Source: Deinococcus humi (GTDB lineage Bacteria; Deinococcota; Deinococci; Deinococcales; Deinococcaceae). Taken from it: a stretch of DNA of 64,000 nt. Every line of letters starts with the position of its first letter. Positions within the stretch are counted from its first letter, which is position 1. The stretch spans positions 1-64,000 of the forward strand of contig NZ_JACHFL010000018.1 in the NCBI RefSeq assembly GCF_014201875.1. The letters are read 5' to 3'. The translations under genes and the position numbers were made by a program. Shown here in pieces: positions 23,103 through 31,583 of the stretch. The notes beneath the pieces were generated by a model. That model did not search any database and was not told where the DNA came from. It was given only the letters and a program-made list of their open reading frames with translations.

Positions 23103-24287
23103 TTAGCGTCCGAAGATGAGCTTGCTCAGCCGGGTGTCTACCAGCAGCAGCGCCAGCAGTGCGGGCAGGATCAGGGCGGCCAGGAAGTAGCCCAGAATGG
23201 TCAGGGCGAAGCCCTGCGGGTCTCCTCCAGGGGAATGCAGGAGTTCGAGCGTCTGCAAGATGGCCGGGTGGATCAGGTAGATCTGCAGGCTGAACATCCC
23301 AATGGTCCCCAGGCCCACGCGCCACGGCCGTCTCAGGCGTTGCAGGCTGTAGGCCACCCCCAGCACGGTCAGCGCCATCAGGGTGGTGTAGGTCCAGCTT
23401 AAGGTGGAATACACCGTGGGGTTCAGGGCCTCGCCGCGCACGTAGGCAAGCGCCTGCGGGAGGTACAGCGCGTAGGCCGTCGCTGCCGCCGCGACCAGGA
23501 AAAGGCGGTACTTGCGCCACCACGCCGGGAACTCGTCGAGCCGCGCGCCCACCGCCACGCCCACCGTGATCGGCAGGATGTACCACAAGACGGTACTGGC
23601 CGGATAGGGCAGCCGCAGAAAGGAGCGGTTCAGCAGGTAGATGCCCAGCTGCAGCGCTGCACCGATCAAGATGGCCAGCACGATCGGCGGCCTGCGGCGG
23701 GCCAGCGGCAGCAGCAGCGGAATCACCAGGTAAACCTCCAGCGCCACCAGCAGGAAATACAGGTGGTAGCTGGCCTTGCCGTACTGCAGGTAGAACAGCC
23801 ACTTGTCGGGATCGGTCAGGGTGTCGGGGGGGCGCTGCCCGGTCCATACGTACCACGCGATGTACAGCGCGCTCCACAGCAGGTACGGCCACGCCCCACG
23901 GGTGAGCCGCCGCCAGAAGTACCGCCCCGGCCTGAAATTCCTCAGCAGGCTGCGGGTCAGCACCACCGCCGACAGGAATACAAAGGCGGGCACGGCGAAG
24001 TGCAGCGTGCGGTTGATCAGTTGCAGCAGCAGGAAACTCAGGGTGTCGGGCACCGCGTAGCGCAGCGCCAGCCCGGAGGTGTGGTGGGCCACCACCTCCA
24101 GAATGGTGATGCCCCGGAACAGATCGATGGCGGTCAGCTTGTGCAGCGTCGGCCCCCGGCCTCCCGGCTCGGCCTCCGACGGAGGGATCAGTCCCTCGGC
24201 ATCGGCGGTGGCATCAGGGTCTTCCGGCGGGCGCGGCAGGGACGGCGGCTCGGGCTCGGCGGAGGGGGGAAAACGGGTCTGGGTCAT
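23103..24287 (-). CDS. Membrane acyltransferase family 3 protein
   Basis: Integral membrane O-acyltransferase, 394 residues with about ten hydrophobic segments after a Pro/Glu-rich cytosolic N-terminus of about 45 residues. The family motif LTAIDLFRGITILEVVAHH carries the conserved Arg and His. Members acetylate cell-surface sugars or peptidoglycan; the acceptor here is unknown. A TAGACT box at about 24312-24317 leaves a leader of about 20 nt, so this gene is probably not leaderless. Confidence 0.85.
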   Translation of the reverse strand: MTQTRFPPSAEPEPPSLPRPPEDPDATADAEGLIPPSEAEPGGRGPTLHKLTAIDLFRGITILEVVAHHTSGLALRYAVPDTLSFLLLQLINRTLHFAVPAFVFLSAVVLTRSLLRNFRPGRYFWRRLTRGAWPYLLWSALYIAWYVWTGQRPPDTLTDPDKWLFYLQYGKASYHLYFLLVALEVYLVIPLLLPLARRRPPIVLAILIGAALQLGIYLLNRSFLRLPYPASTVLWYILPITVGVAVGARLDEFPAWWRKYRLFLVAAAATAYALYLPQALAYVRGEALNPTVYSTLSWTYTTLMALTVLGVAYSLQRLRRPWRVGLGTIGMFSLQIYLIHPAILQTLELLHSPGGDPQGFALTILGYFLAALILPALLALLLVDTRLSKLIFGR

Positions 24288-24407
24288 GGGACATCACGGG
24301 TCAGCTGAGCGCAGTCTAGAGGATTTGCCGGGAGCGTCGGCGTTTCCGCGGTCTCCTCCACAGCATCGGTGCCCAAAGGCTGCTCCTGGGCTGGGTGGGA
24401 TCGGCCC

Positions 24408-25526
24408 TCAGCCGCGCCCGCGAACCTCGAAACCCGCGCCGCGCAGAATGCCGGTCGCCTGCGTCACGGCGTCGGCGGATTCCAGGCCCAGCCGCAGGGC
24501 TCCGCCTTCCTCGCGGATCGCCAGCACCTCGATGTCTTTGATATTCACCCCCGCTGCGCCCAGCGTCTGGGTCACGATGCCGATCTGGTTGGGCCTGTCC
24601 GGCACGGCCACCACCAGATCGTATTTCTGTGGCAGCAGGCTGCGGCGCACCACCGGCAGGCTGTCGCGGGTGCGTTTGCCCTCGTGCGCGGCGGCCAGCA
24701 GTTCCTCGGGTTCTTCAAGGTCCGCTTCCAGGCGGTCCAGCTGATACCTGAAGCGCCTCAGGGCCTCACGCAGCGCCGCCTTGTTCTCCACCACCATGTC
24801 GCGGCTCATGCGCGGATCGCCGCTGGCCACGCGGGTCAGGTCGCGGAAGCCCCCGGCAGCCAGCAGGCTCAGGCGCTCGTCGCGGGCCACCATGTGCGTC
24901 AGGGCCAGACTGGCCAGATACGGCAGGTGGCTGACCGTCGCCACCAGGGCGTCGTGTGCGTCGGGTGGCATGACCACCGGGGCCGCCCCCAGCCCTTCCA
25001 CCAGTGTGCGGGCGCGGCTGAGGGCGGTCAGTGGGGTCTGGTCGGTGGGGGTCAGGACCCACACGGCGTTTTCCAGCAGCGCGGCGTTGGCGTGCGTAAC
25101 TCCGCCGCGCTCGCTGCCCGCCATCGGATGGCCGGCCACGAAGTTGCGGACCATGAGCCGCTCCATCTCGGCGGCGATGCCGCCCTTGACACTGCCCACG
25201 TCGGTCACGAGCGCTGCCGGATTCAGAAAGGGGGCCAGTTCGTTCGCCAGCGGAAGCAGGGCGCGCATCGGGGCGGCCAGAACCACCAGATCGGCGTCGC
25301 GCAGCCACTCGCCCGCCGTGGGGCGCACCTCGTCCACCAGCCCCAGGGCCTCGGCCTCACGCAGCACGTCCACGCTGGCGTCCAGGCCGATCACGCGTCG
25401 GGCCAGGAAGCGCTGGCGCAGGCCACCGGCCACGCTGCCGCCAATCAGGCCCACCCCGGCCACCACCGCCGTCCCGAACAGCGGTGTGGGGGTCACGGGC
25501 AGGGGGGACAGGTCCGTCTCAGACAT
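24408..25526 (-). CDS. tyrA: Prephenate dehydrogenase with ACT domain
   Basis: NAD(P)-dependent enzyme of tyrosine biosynthesis, converting prephenate to 4-hydroxyphenylpyruvate; 372 residues. The Rossmann motif VVAGVGLIGGS lies near residues 21-31. The catalytic helical domain includes VTDVGSVKG and the HPMAGSE block with the catalytic His. A C-terminal ACT domain (about 300-372, starting at YDLVVAVPDRPNQ) suggests feedback control by an aromatic amino acid. Leaderless-type promoter. Confidence 0.92.
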   Translation of the reverse strand: MSETDLSPLPVTPTPLFGTAVVAGVGLIGGSVAGGLRQRFLARRVIGLDASVDVLREAEALGLVDEVRPTAGEWLRDADLVVLAAPMRALLPLANELAPFLNPAALVTDVGSVKGGIAAEMERLMVRNFVAGHPMAGSERGGVTHANAALLENAVWVLTPTDQTPLTALSRARTLVEGLGAAPVVMPPDAHDALVATVSHLPYLASLALTHMVARDERLSLLAAGGFRDLTRVASGDPRMSRDMVVENKAALREALRRFRYQLDRLEADLEEPEELLAAAHEGKRTRDSLPVVRRSLLPQKYDLVVAVPDRPNQIGIVTQTLGAAGVNIKDIEVLAIREEGGALRLGLESADAVTQATGILRGAGFEVRGRG

Positions 25527-25533
25527 GACCGGG

Positions 25534-25539
25534 AGGCTA
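25534..25539 (-). promoter_or_regulatory. -10 box of leaderless tyrA transcript
   Basis: TAGCCT on the minus strand, 7 bases before ATG 25526. Confidence 0.6.
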
Positions 25540-25713
25540 GCACGATGGGGGAGAGCCGGAATTGAAACGTGCAGCCGTCTTTCCTGGGGGTTGTGGGGTG
25601 AAGGGCCAGGCTTTTTTCTGAATGGGGATTACGTGTCACGAGAATCGCCTGAACTCTCCAAGGCCCAATCTCAACTGCAACTTTCAGCGCACGCGCCGCG
25701 CAGGGTCTGCCTC

Positions 25714-25719
25714 TATGCT
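25714..25719 (+). promoter_or_regulatory. -10 box of leaderless ABC exporter operon
   Basis: TATGCT, 6 bases before ATG 25726. Confidence 0.6.
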
Positions 25720-25725
25720 TCCCAC

Positions 25726-26700
25726 ATGAGTGCCGCGCCTTCTCCCCCCATTATCGAAACGCACGAACTCCGCAAGGTCTACAAGAAGCGCGCGGTGGTG
25801 GACGGCCTGAACCTGCGCGTGCTGCCCGGCGAGGTCTTTGGGTTCCTGGGGCCGAACGGCGCGGGCAAGAGCACCACCGTCAAGATGCTGCTGGGGCTGG
25901 TGCTGCCCACCGGCGGCACCGTGCGCGTGCTGGGGGGCTCTCCGGCCGATCCCGCCGTGCGCGCCCGTCTGGGCTTCCTGCCCGAGCAGTTCCGTTTTCA
26001 GACGTGGATGACCGGGGAGGAGTTTCTGCATTTTCACGGACGGCTGGCGGGAATCAGGGCCGGCGAACTGCGTGCCCGCATCCCGCAGGTGCTGAAGACC
26101 GTGGGCCTGGCCGGGCGCGGTGGCGAGTCGCTGGGCGGCTACAGCAAGGGCATGCTGCAGCGTTGTGGGCTGGCGGGAGCGATCCTGGCGCGGCCCGAAC
26201 TGGTCTTTCTGGACGAGCCGACGAGCGCCCTCGATCCGATTGGCCGGGTGGAAGTCCGCGAGATCATCGAGGGTTTGCGGGCCCAGGGCGTGGCGGTGTT
26301 CCTCAACTCCCACCTGCTTTCAGAAGTCGAACAGGTCTGTGACCGGGTGGCCTTCGTCAAGGAGGGGCGCGTCCTGCAGCAGGGCAGCATGCAGGAACTG
26401 ATGGGCGGCGTGATTCCAGTAGGGATCCGGGTGGACGCGCTGCGCCCCGGTCTTCTTGACGCGCTGGCCCGGCTGGGCGAGGTCCGGCACACCGACACCC
26501 AGACCCCCGGACGCACCGAGATCGAGTTGTGGCTGCCGGACGCGGACGCGGTGCCTGCCGTCGCCGACGCCATCCACGCCAGCGGCGCCCGGCTGCACGC
26601 CCTGACCCCACGCCGCCCGGATCTGGAAACGATGTTCCTGGAACTGATCGAGGACCGTCCCGCTGGCACGTCTGCTCCATCGGAGGCCGTCCGTGCATAA
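25726..26700 (+). CDS. ABC transporter ATP-binding protein (exporter type)
   Basis: Nucleotide-binding subunit of an ABC-2-type exporter, 324 residues. Walker A is GPNGAGKST (about 45-53), a degenerate signature reads LGGYSKGMLQRCG, and Walker B is LVFLDEPTSALDP. A C-terminal extension of about 90 residues after the ATPase domain resembles those of multidrug, Nod-factor or sodium exporters (CcmA-like). It overlaps the permease gene by 8 bases. Substrate unknown. Confidence 0.9.
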   Translation: MSAAPSPPIIETHELRKVYKKRAVVDGLNLRVLPGEVFGFLGPNGAGKSTTVKMLLGLVLPTGGTVRVLGGSPADPAVRARLGFLPEQFRFQTWMTGEEFLHFHGRLAGIRAGELRARIPQVLKTVGLAGRGGESLGGYSKGMLQRCGLAGAILARPELVFLDEPTSALDPIGRVEVREIIEGLRAQGVAVFLNSHLLSEVEQVCDRVAFVKEGRVLQQGSMQELMGGVIPVGIRVDALRPGLLDALARLGEVRHTDTQTPGRTEIELWLPDADAVPAVADAIHASGARLHALTPRRPDLETMFLELIEDRPAGTSAPSEAVRA

Positions 26701-27565
26701 CGCTCTCCTGATCGCCGAACTGTCCCTGCGCGAGGCGATTCGCAAACGCCTGGTCAGCGTGCTGATTGTCCTGAGCCTTCTCTTTCTCGGATTCTACCTG
26801 TACGGCATCTACCGCCTGGAGCTCAACCTGAACGAGCGGGCCGTGGACGCCGGGCTGGACGGACGCAGCGCGACGGGCCTGTCGAACGTTCCGGTGATGT
26901 ATGCGGCGATGTTCGGCATGTATCTGGTGTATTTCCTGGGCGCGCTGATGTCGGTGCTGTCCACCGTGGGCGCGGTCAGCGGCGACATTGAGAACGGCGT
27001 GATGCAGAGCGTGATCGCCCGCCCGATCAGCCGGGCGCAGCTGGTGCTGGGACGCTGGATGGGCTTCACGGTGGTCAATGTAGTGTACGTGGCCTTGCTG
27101 GGGCTCGCGCTGCTCGCGGGCGTGTACGCCATCACCGGCTACCTGCCTCCTTCGCCCGCCCCCGCACTGGGCCTGATTCTGCTGGCCGTCACCCTGCTGA
27201 CCGCCCTGACCGTGCTGGGGAGCACGCTGTTTACCACTCTGGCCAACGGCATCGGCGTGTTTGTGCTGTACGGCGCGGGCTTCACGGGGGGCATCCTGAA
27301 CGCCATCGGCACCTTTGCCGACAGTCCCACGCTGGCCACGCTGGGCCGTGCCGCCAATATCGTGATGCCCACCAACGCACTGTGGCTGGGGTCCAGCTAC
27401 CTGCTGCAACCCCCCGTGCTGCTGGAGATCAGCAAGGCTGCGCGCGGGGCCAACCCGTTCTTCGGCTCGGACCCGATCCCGGTGGCGCTGGTCCTGTGGG
27501 CCGCCGCGCTGGCTGCCCTGGCGGTGAGTGCGGCAATGTGGCGCTTCAGTCGGCGGGATCTGTAG
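26693..27565 (+). CDS. ABC-2 type transporter permease
   Basis: Membrane partner of the preceding ATPase, 290 residues with six predicted helices. The first helix is followed by a long extracytoplasmic loop, and a second segment carries SGDIENGVMQSVIARPISRAQLVLGRW, a typical coupling region of ABC-2 permeases. It starts with GTG inside the ATPase gene. The C-terminus ends RRDL as in many NatB/CcmB-like permeases. Confidence 0.86.
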   Translation: MHNALLIAELSLREAIRKRLVSVLIVLSLLFLGFYLYGIYRLELNLNERAVDAGLDGRSATGLSNVPVMYAAMFGMYLVYFLGALMSVLSTVGAVSGDIENGVMQSVIARPISRAQLVLGRWMGFTVVNVVYVALLGLALLAGVYAITGYLPPSPAPALGLILLAVTLLTALTVLGSTLFTTLANGIGVFVLYGAGFTGGILNAIGTFADSPTLATLGRAANIVMPTNALWLGSSYLLQPPVLLEISKAARGANPFFGSDPIPVALVLWAAALAALAVSAAMWRFSRRDL

Positions 27566-27614
27566 CGGTACAGGGCTTCTATTCCCGTTTCTTTCCGGTC
27601 CAGACCGTAGCAGG

Positions 27615-27643
27615 AAAAAGCCCCCTTCACTGGAAAGGGGACT
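27615..27643 (-). terminator. Intrinsic terminator of the Mn(II) ABC operon
   Basis: Read leftward: CCCCTT-TCCAGTG-AAGGGG then GCTTTTT. It lies just past the stop of the permease gene that ends at 27659, and belongs to the same hairpin type as 14724-14752. Confidence 0.82.
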
Positions 27644-27658
27644 GGAGGGTTCTGCAGG

Positions 27659-28594
27659 TCAGTCTGAGGCTTCCGGTTTGCCCGAAGCCTGGACCCGCTC
27701 CAACGTAAGCCCTGAGGTGGGGACGCCCTCGCTCAGTTCGTCGGCACGCTCGGCCAGTTGCTGGCGGCGGCGGGCCAACTGCCCGTGCTTGGGCGCGAAG
27801 ACGAAGGCCAACAGGAAGAGGAGGCTCTGCACCAGCACGATGCACGCGCCCGTCGCGCCGTCCAGGAAGTAGCTGCCGTAGGTGCCGATGACGGCGGAGC
27901 CGACACCGCAAGCCACGGCGATCCACATCATCCTGGAGAACCGGTCGGTCAGCAGGTAGGCGGTGGCCCCCGGCGTAATCAGCATGGCGACCACCAGAAT
28001 CACCCCCACGGTTTGCAGCGCGGTCACGATGGTCAGGGCCAGCATGGTCAGCAGCACGTAGTTCAGCACGCCGGTGTTCAGGCCAATCGAGCGGGCGTGG
28101 GTGGGGTCGAAGACGTACAGCAGCAGATCTTTGCGCAGAAGCAAGGTCACGATCAGCGCGATTGCCCCGGCGATCACCGTCTGCCACAGTTCCGAGTCGC
28201 CTATGCCCAGTACGTCCCCGAAGAGGATGTGACTCAAATGGACGTCGCTGGAAATCTTGGAGATCATCACCAGACCCAGCGAGAACAGCGCCGTGAAGAC
28301 CACCCCGATCACGGTGTCCTCCTTGACCCGGGAGCGCGACTGGATAAAACCGATGGCACTCACGGTCAGCAGCCCGAAGACGAACGCCCCGATCACGAAG
28401 GGCAGCCCCAGGAGGTACGAAATGATGACGCCGGGCAGCACCGCATGTGATACAGCGTCGCCCATCAGTGACCAGCCCTTGAGGATCACGAAGCACGACA
28501 GCACCGCGCAGACCGTGCCCACTAGGGCGCTGACCAGCAGGGCACGGGTCATGAAGTCGTATTGCAGCGGGGCCAGCAAGAATTCCAGGGTCAT
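27659..28594 (-). CDS. Mn(II)/Zn(II) ABC transporter permease (MntB/ZnuB type)
   Basis: Membrane subunit of a group 9 (cluster A-I) metal importer, 311 residues with about eight hydrophobic segments (ABC-3 permease domain). ILKGWSLMGDAVSHAVLPGV and PTHARSIGLNTG are family hallmarks. The cytoplasmic C-terminal tail of about 40 residues is charged and longer than usual. It overlaps the ATPase gene by 4 bases. Confidence 0.9.
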   Translation of the reverse strand: MTLEFLLAPLQYDFMTRALLVSALVGTVCAVLSCFVILKGWSLMGDAVSHAVLPGVIISYLLGLPFVIGAFVFGLLTVSAIGFIQSRSRVKEDTVIGVVFTALFSLGLVMISKISSDVHLSHILFGDVLGIGDSELWQTVIAGAIALIVTLLLRKDLLLYVFDPTHARSIGLNTGVLNYVLLTMLALTIVTALQTVGVILVVAMLITPGATAYLLTDRFSRMMWIAVACGVGSAVIGTYGSYFLDGATGACIVLVQSLLFLLAFVFAPKHGQLARRRQQLAERADELSEGVPTSGLTLERVQASGKPEASD

Positions 28595-29355
28595 GGGCGG
28601 TCCTCCTGATGGGTGGTGCGGGGAGCGTGCAGCGGTGAGCGCCCGCCGAAGGTATGGGCCAGATTCTCGGCGGTCAGCACCTGCCCGGTGGGGCCGTAGA
28701 GCAACACGGTGCGCTCAGCGATCAGAGCCACCTCGTCGCAGAACGTTTCCAGTGTCCCCAGATCGTGCGTACTGACCAACATGGAGCGGCCCTCGCGGCG
28801 CAACTCGCCCATCAGCGCGATGATCGCCTCGCTGGTGCCCACGTCCACGCCGCCAAAGGGTTCGTCCAGCAGCAGCAGCCGGCCCTCCTGCGCCAATGCG
28901 CGGGCCAGGAAGGCACGTTTGCGCTGCCCACCGCTGAGTTCCCCGATCTGCCGTCCGGCGAGCGCACGCATGCCCACGCGCTCCAGGCTCTCATCCACCA
29001 GCGTCTCGTCGGCGGCGCTCGGGCGACGCAGCCAACCCATCTTGCCCTGGCGGCCCATCATGACCACCTCGCGCACGCTGACCGGGAAGTTCCAGTCCAC
29101 GTCCTCGCTCTGGGGGACGTAGGCGATCAGACCAGCCTTCTGGGCCCGGATCACGGGTTGCCCGAAGACCTGAACGCTCCCGCGCAGGGGCGGCAGAAAA
29201 CCCATCACGGTCTTGAACAGCGTGCTCTTGCCCGCGCCGTTCATGCCCACCAGGCCACAGACACTGCCACTCCCCACCTTCAGGCTGGCCTGCCGCAGGG
29301 AGAGCCGTCCGCCGCCGTAGGCCACGCTGACATTGTCGACGTCCAGTGCAATCAT
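28591..29355 (-). CDS. Mn(II)/Zn(II) ABC transporter ATP-binding protein
   Basis: ATPase subunit of the metal importer, 254 residues. Walker A GMNGAGKST, signature LSGGQRKRAF and Walker B LLLLDEPFGGVD are intact; the VPQSEDVDWNFPVSV Q-loop region is typical of Mn/Zn importers. ATG 29355 overlaps the binding-protein stop by 4 bases. The longer frame to 30225 is antisense shadow of the binding-protein gene. Confidence 0.92.
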   Translation of the reverse strand: MIALDVDNVSVAYGGGRLSLRQASLKVGSGSVCGLVGMNGAGKSTLFKTVMGFLPPLRGSVQVFGQPVIRAQKAGLIAYVPQSEDVDWNFPVSVREVVMMGRQGKMGWLRRPSAADETLVDESLERVGMRALAGRQIGELSGGQRKRAFLARALAQEGRLLLLDEPFGGVDVGTSEAIIALMGELRREGRSMLVSTHDLGTLETFCDEVALIAERTVLLYGPTGQVLTAENLAHTFGGRSPLHAPRTTHQEDRP

Positions 29356-30257
29356 TTCTGGCCTCCCAGTCCCTTCAGGATGGTGTCGGTGTCCTTCTGC
29401 AGCAGGGTCAGGTAGGTCGGAACCGGTCCCCTGGCGTCGGTCAGTGAGTCCACGTACAGCACGCCGCCAAATTTGGCCCCGGCCTCCTTCGCCACCTGCT
29501 CCATGCCGCGCGTCGGCACGGTGCTCTCGCAGAACACGGCGGGAATTTTCTCGGCGCGCACCACGTCGATGACGGCCTTGATCTGCCTGGGTGTGCCCTG
29601 GCCCTCCTCGGCGTTGACGGGCCACAGGTAATGCTCGGACAGGCCATAGTCGCGCGTCAGGTAGGAAAAGGCCCCCTCGCAGGTCACCAGCGCCCGCTGA
29701 TTCCTGGGCAGGCTGGCCAGCTGCTTGCTGAGCTTGGCATCTAGAGCGCGAATCTGATCGCTGTATTGCCTGGCGTTGGCGTTGAAGATCTTGGCGCCGG
29801 CAGGATCGAGCTTCACGAACGCCTTGCGGATATTTTCCACGTAGACCAGGGCGTTTTTCGGCGACATCCACGCGTGTGGGTTGGCCTTGCCCTTGTAGGC
29901 ATCCGAACGGATGCTGACTGGCTTGATGCCGTCGGTCAGGGTCACGCTGGGCACCTTGCCGAGCTGACGGGTGAATTTCTCGAACCACAGTTCCAGGCCC
30001 AGCCCATTGTTCAGGATCAGGCTGGCCCCGCGCGCGTTCACCAGATCGCTTGGAGTGAACTGGTAGCCGTGGATTTCCGCGCCGGGCTTGGTGATGGAAA
30101 CAACGTTCAGACGGTCGCCCGCCACGTTTTGCGCCATGTCGGCCAGGATGGTAAAGGTGGTCAGAACGGTTTTCTTCTCGCCGCTCTGGGCTGCCTGAGC
30201 AACATCTCCAACTGCAAACAGACAAGCCATCAACAGGATTCTAGGAGAGGAGATCAT
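29352..30257 (-). CDS. Mn(II)-type metal ABC transporter substrate-binding protein
   Basis: Periplasmic cluster A-I binding protein, 301 residues with signal peptide (ILLMACLFAVGDVAQA). Predicted metal ligands are His63, His128 (NPHAW), Glu194 and Asp270 (VDSLTD), the H-H-E-D set of Mn(II) binders. The His-rich loop of ZnuA zinc binders is absent, favouring manganese. It is the first gene of a three-gene operon with 4-base overlaps. Transcription appears leaderless, and a DtxR-like box covers its -10. Import of Mn(II) is central to Deinococcus oxidative stress resistance. Confidence 0.9.
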   Translation of the reverse strand: MISSPRILLMACLFAVGDVAQAAQSGEKKTVLTTFTILADMAQNVAGDRLNVVSITKPGAEIHGYQFTPSDLVNARGASLILNNGLGLELWFEKFTRQLGKVPSVTLTDGIKPVSIRSDAYKGKANPHAWMSPKNALVYVENIRKAFVKLDPAGAKIFNANARQYSDQIRALDAKLSKQLASLPRNQRALVTCEGAFSYLTRDYGLSEHYLWPVNAEEGQGTPRQIKAVIDVVRAEKIPAVFCESTVPTRGMEQVAKEAGAKFGGVLYVDSLTDARGPVPTYLTLLQKDTDTILKGLGGQK

Positions 30258-30262
30258 GTGTT

Positions 30263-30281
30263 TTAGGTTAGGCTAAAAATA
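30263..30281 (-). promoter_or_regulatory. DtxR/IdeR/MntR-like operator over the metal importer promoter
   Basis: TTAGGTTAGGCTAAAAATA on the plus strand matches the first 14 positions of the classic DtxR/IdeR box (TTAGGTTAGGCTAACCTAA). It contains the -10 (TAACCT, minus strand) of the importer, so a metal-bound repressor here would block RNA polymerase directly. Confidence 0.65.
30265..30270 (-). promoter_or_regulatory. -10 box of the leaderless metal importer operon
   Basis: TAACCT on the minus strand, 7 bases before ATG 30257; there is no ribosome site in the interval. Confidence 0.6.
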
Positions 30282-30350
30282 TTAGCGCGTCAAGGGATTG
30301 AATGGACGCTGGCAGGCAGAGTCCAGTACGTGGTTGTCTGGGTCGCAGAT

Positions 30351-31583
30351 TTAGTTTCGCTGTTTCAGGCGGCGGCCCAGGTGGTGCAGGTCTTCCAATC
30401 CCCCGGCGGGCAGCAGAGCGTCCAGGTGCGGGAGGGCTGCCTGGATGGCCCGCTGCACCGGCTGATACCCCGGCAGCGCGGCCAGCGGGGAGAGCCACAC
30501 CATGCGGCCTGCCCGTGCCTTCAGGTCACGCAGCGCGCGTTCGAGCACCGCAGGCTCACCGGTGTCCAGGCCGTCGCTTAGAATGATCACCACCGTGTCG
30601 CGGGTCACCCGTTCACGCTCCTGACGGGCCAGTTGTAGGAGATTCTCGCCGATACGGGTGCCGCCACCCCAGGCCTCTCCAAGATCCGGGAGGGCCAGCG
30701 CCTGACCGGGATGGGCCTGACGCAGATACGGGGTCAGGCGGCGCAGTCCGGTAGAGAAGACGTAGACCTCCACCCGGCGCGTTCGCAGCGACAGGGCCTG
30801 GGCGAAACGCAGCAGCAAGGTGGCGTCGCGGCCCATGCTGCGGCTGCCATCCAGCACCAGCAGAAAATGCGGCGCGCGGCGCGGGCGGCCCAGCCAGCGC
30901 AGCAGCGCCGGATCGCCTGCGGTGCGGGCGGCGGCCCGCAGGGTGCGGCGGGCGTCCAGCTTCGGCCCCCGCGCCAGCGACTTCAGGCGTCTAGACCGTC
31001 CCAGCTCCACCGCCCGGATCAGTGCGGCAGCGGCCCGCAGCAGCTCGCGCAGCTCGCCGTTCTCAGAGCGGACCTCGCCCCCCACCCCCGCGTTCGGGCT
31101 CAGGCGCGTCTGCAGGGTTTGAAAGTCGTCCCCTAGGTCATCCGGGTCCTCTTTCGCCTCACCCTGGGGCTGGGCCTGCACCGTCGTGAGTTCCGGTTCC
31201 TCACCGGGTCCGGGTGGAGTCGAGGCCGGAGCCTGTTCCTCACCCTCCTGCGGCTTGCTGGGCGCGGTTTCGGTTTCCTGTTCCGTACCAGGGGCGTCGG
31301 TTTCGGGCAGCAGGGGCGGCAGCTCGGGCGGGGTTGGACGGTCCTCGGCGCGGAAGAAGGTGTTGAACTCGTGGTCGAAGATGCGTGCCTGTTCCGGGCG
31401 GGCGATCAGCACGGCGCGCAGGGCGTCGCGGAGTTGCCTCTTGCTGAGCACGTCCACCACCGCGGCGGCCCGCAGCGCGTCACTCGCCTCGCCCGCTCCC
31501 ACCAGAAAGCCGTGGCGGGTTCGCAGTCGCGCCACGAAAGCGGTGATCTGCGCTGAGAGTTCGGCCGGGATGCTGCCCGTCAC
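30351..31583 (-). CDS. VWA domain protein (CoxE-like)
   Basis: Cytosolic protein of 410 residues with an N-terminal helical region (1-75), a Pro/Glu/Gln-rich linker (about 85-150) and a C-terminal von Willebrand A domain. The MIDAS motif is LLVLDGSRSMGRD (D-x-S-x-S), with later LSDGLDTGEP. CoxE-like VWA proteins act with MoxR ATPases to mature metal enzymes or complexes. It starts with GTG overlapping the moxR stop by 4 bases. No CODH or other usual client lies nearby. The adjacent manganese importer has its own promoter. Confidence 0.85.
   Translation of the reverse strand: MTGSIPAELSAQITAFVARLRTRHGFLVGAGEASDALRAAAVVDVLSKRQLRDALRAVLIARPEQARIFDHEFNTFFRAEDRPTPPELPPLLPETDAPGTEQETETAPSKPQEGEEQAPASTPPGPGEEPELTTVQAQPQGEAKEDPDDLGDDFQTLQTRLSPNAGVGGEVRSENGELRELLRAAAALIRAVELGRSRRLKSLARGPKLDARRTLRAAARTAGDPALLRWLGRPRRAPHFLLVLDGSRSMGRDATLLLRFAQALSLRTRRVEVYVFSTGLRRLTPYLRQAHPGQALALPDLGEAWGGGTRIGENLLQLARQERERVTRDTVVIILSDGLDTGEPAVLERALRDLKARAGRMVWLSPLAALPGYQPVQRAIQAALPHLDALLPAGGLEDLHHLGRRLKQRN

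Noticed and set aside
29352..30257. Zinc importer (ZnuA) assignment
   Set aside because: The His-rich loop and third ligand His of ZnuA are missing; the His-His-Glu-Asp set favours manganese.
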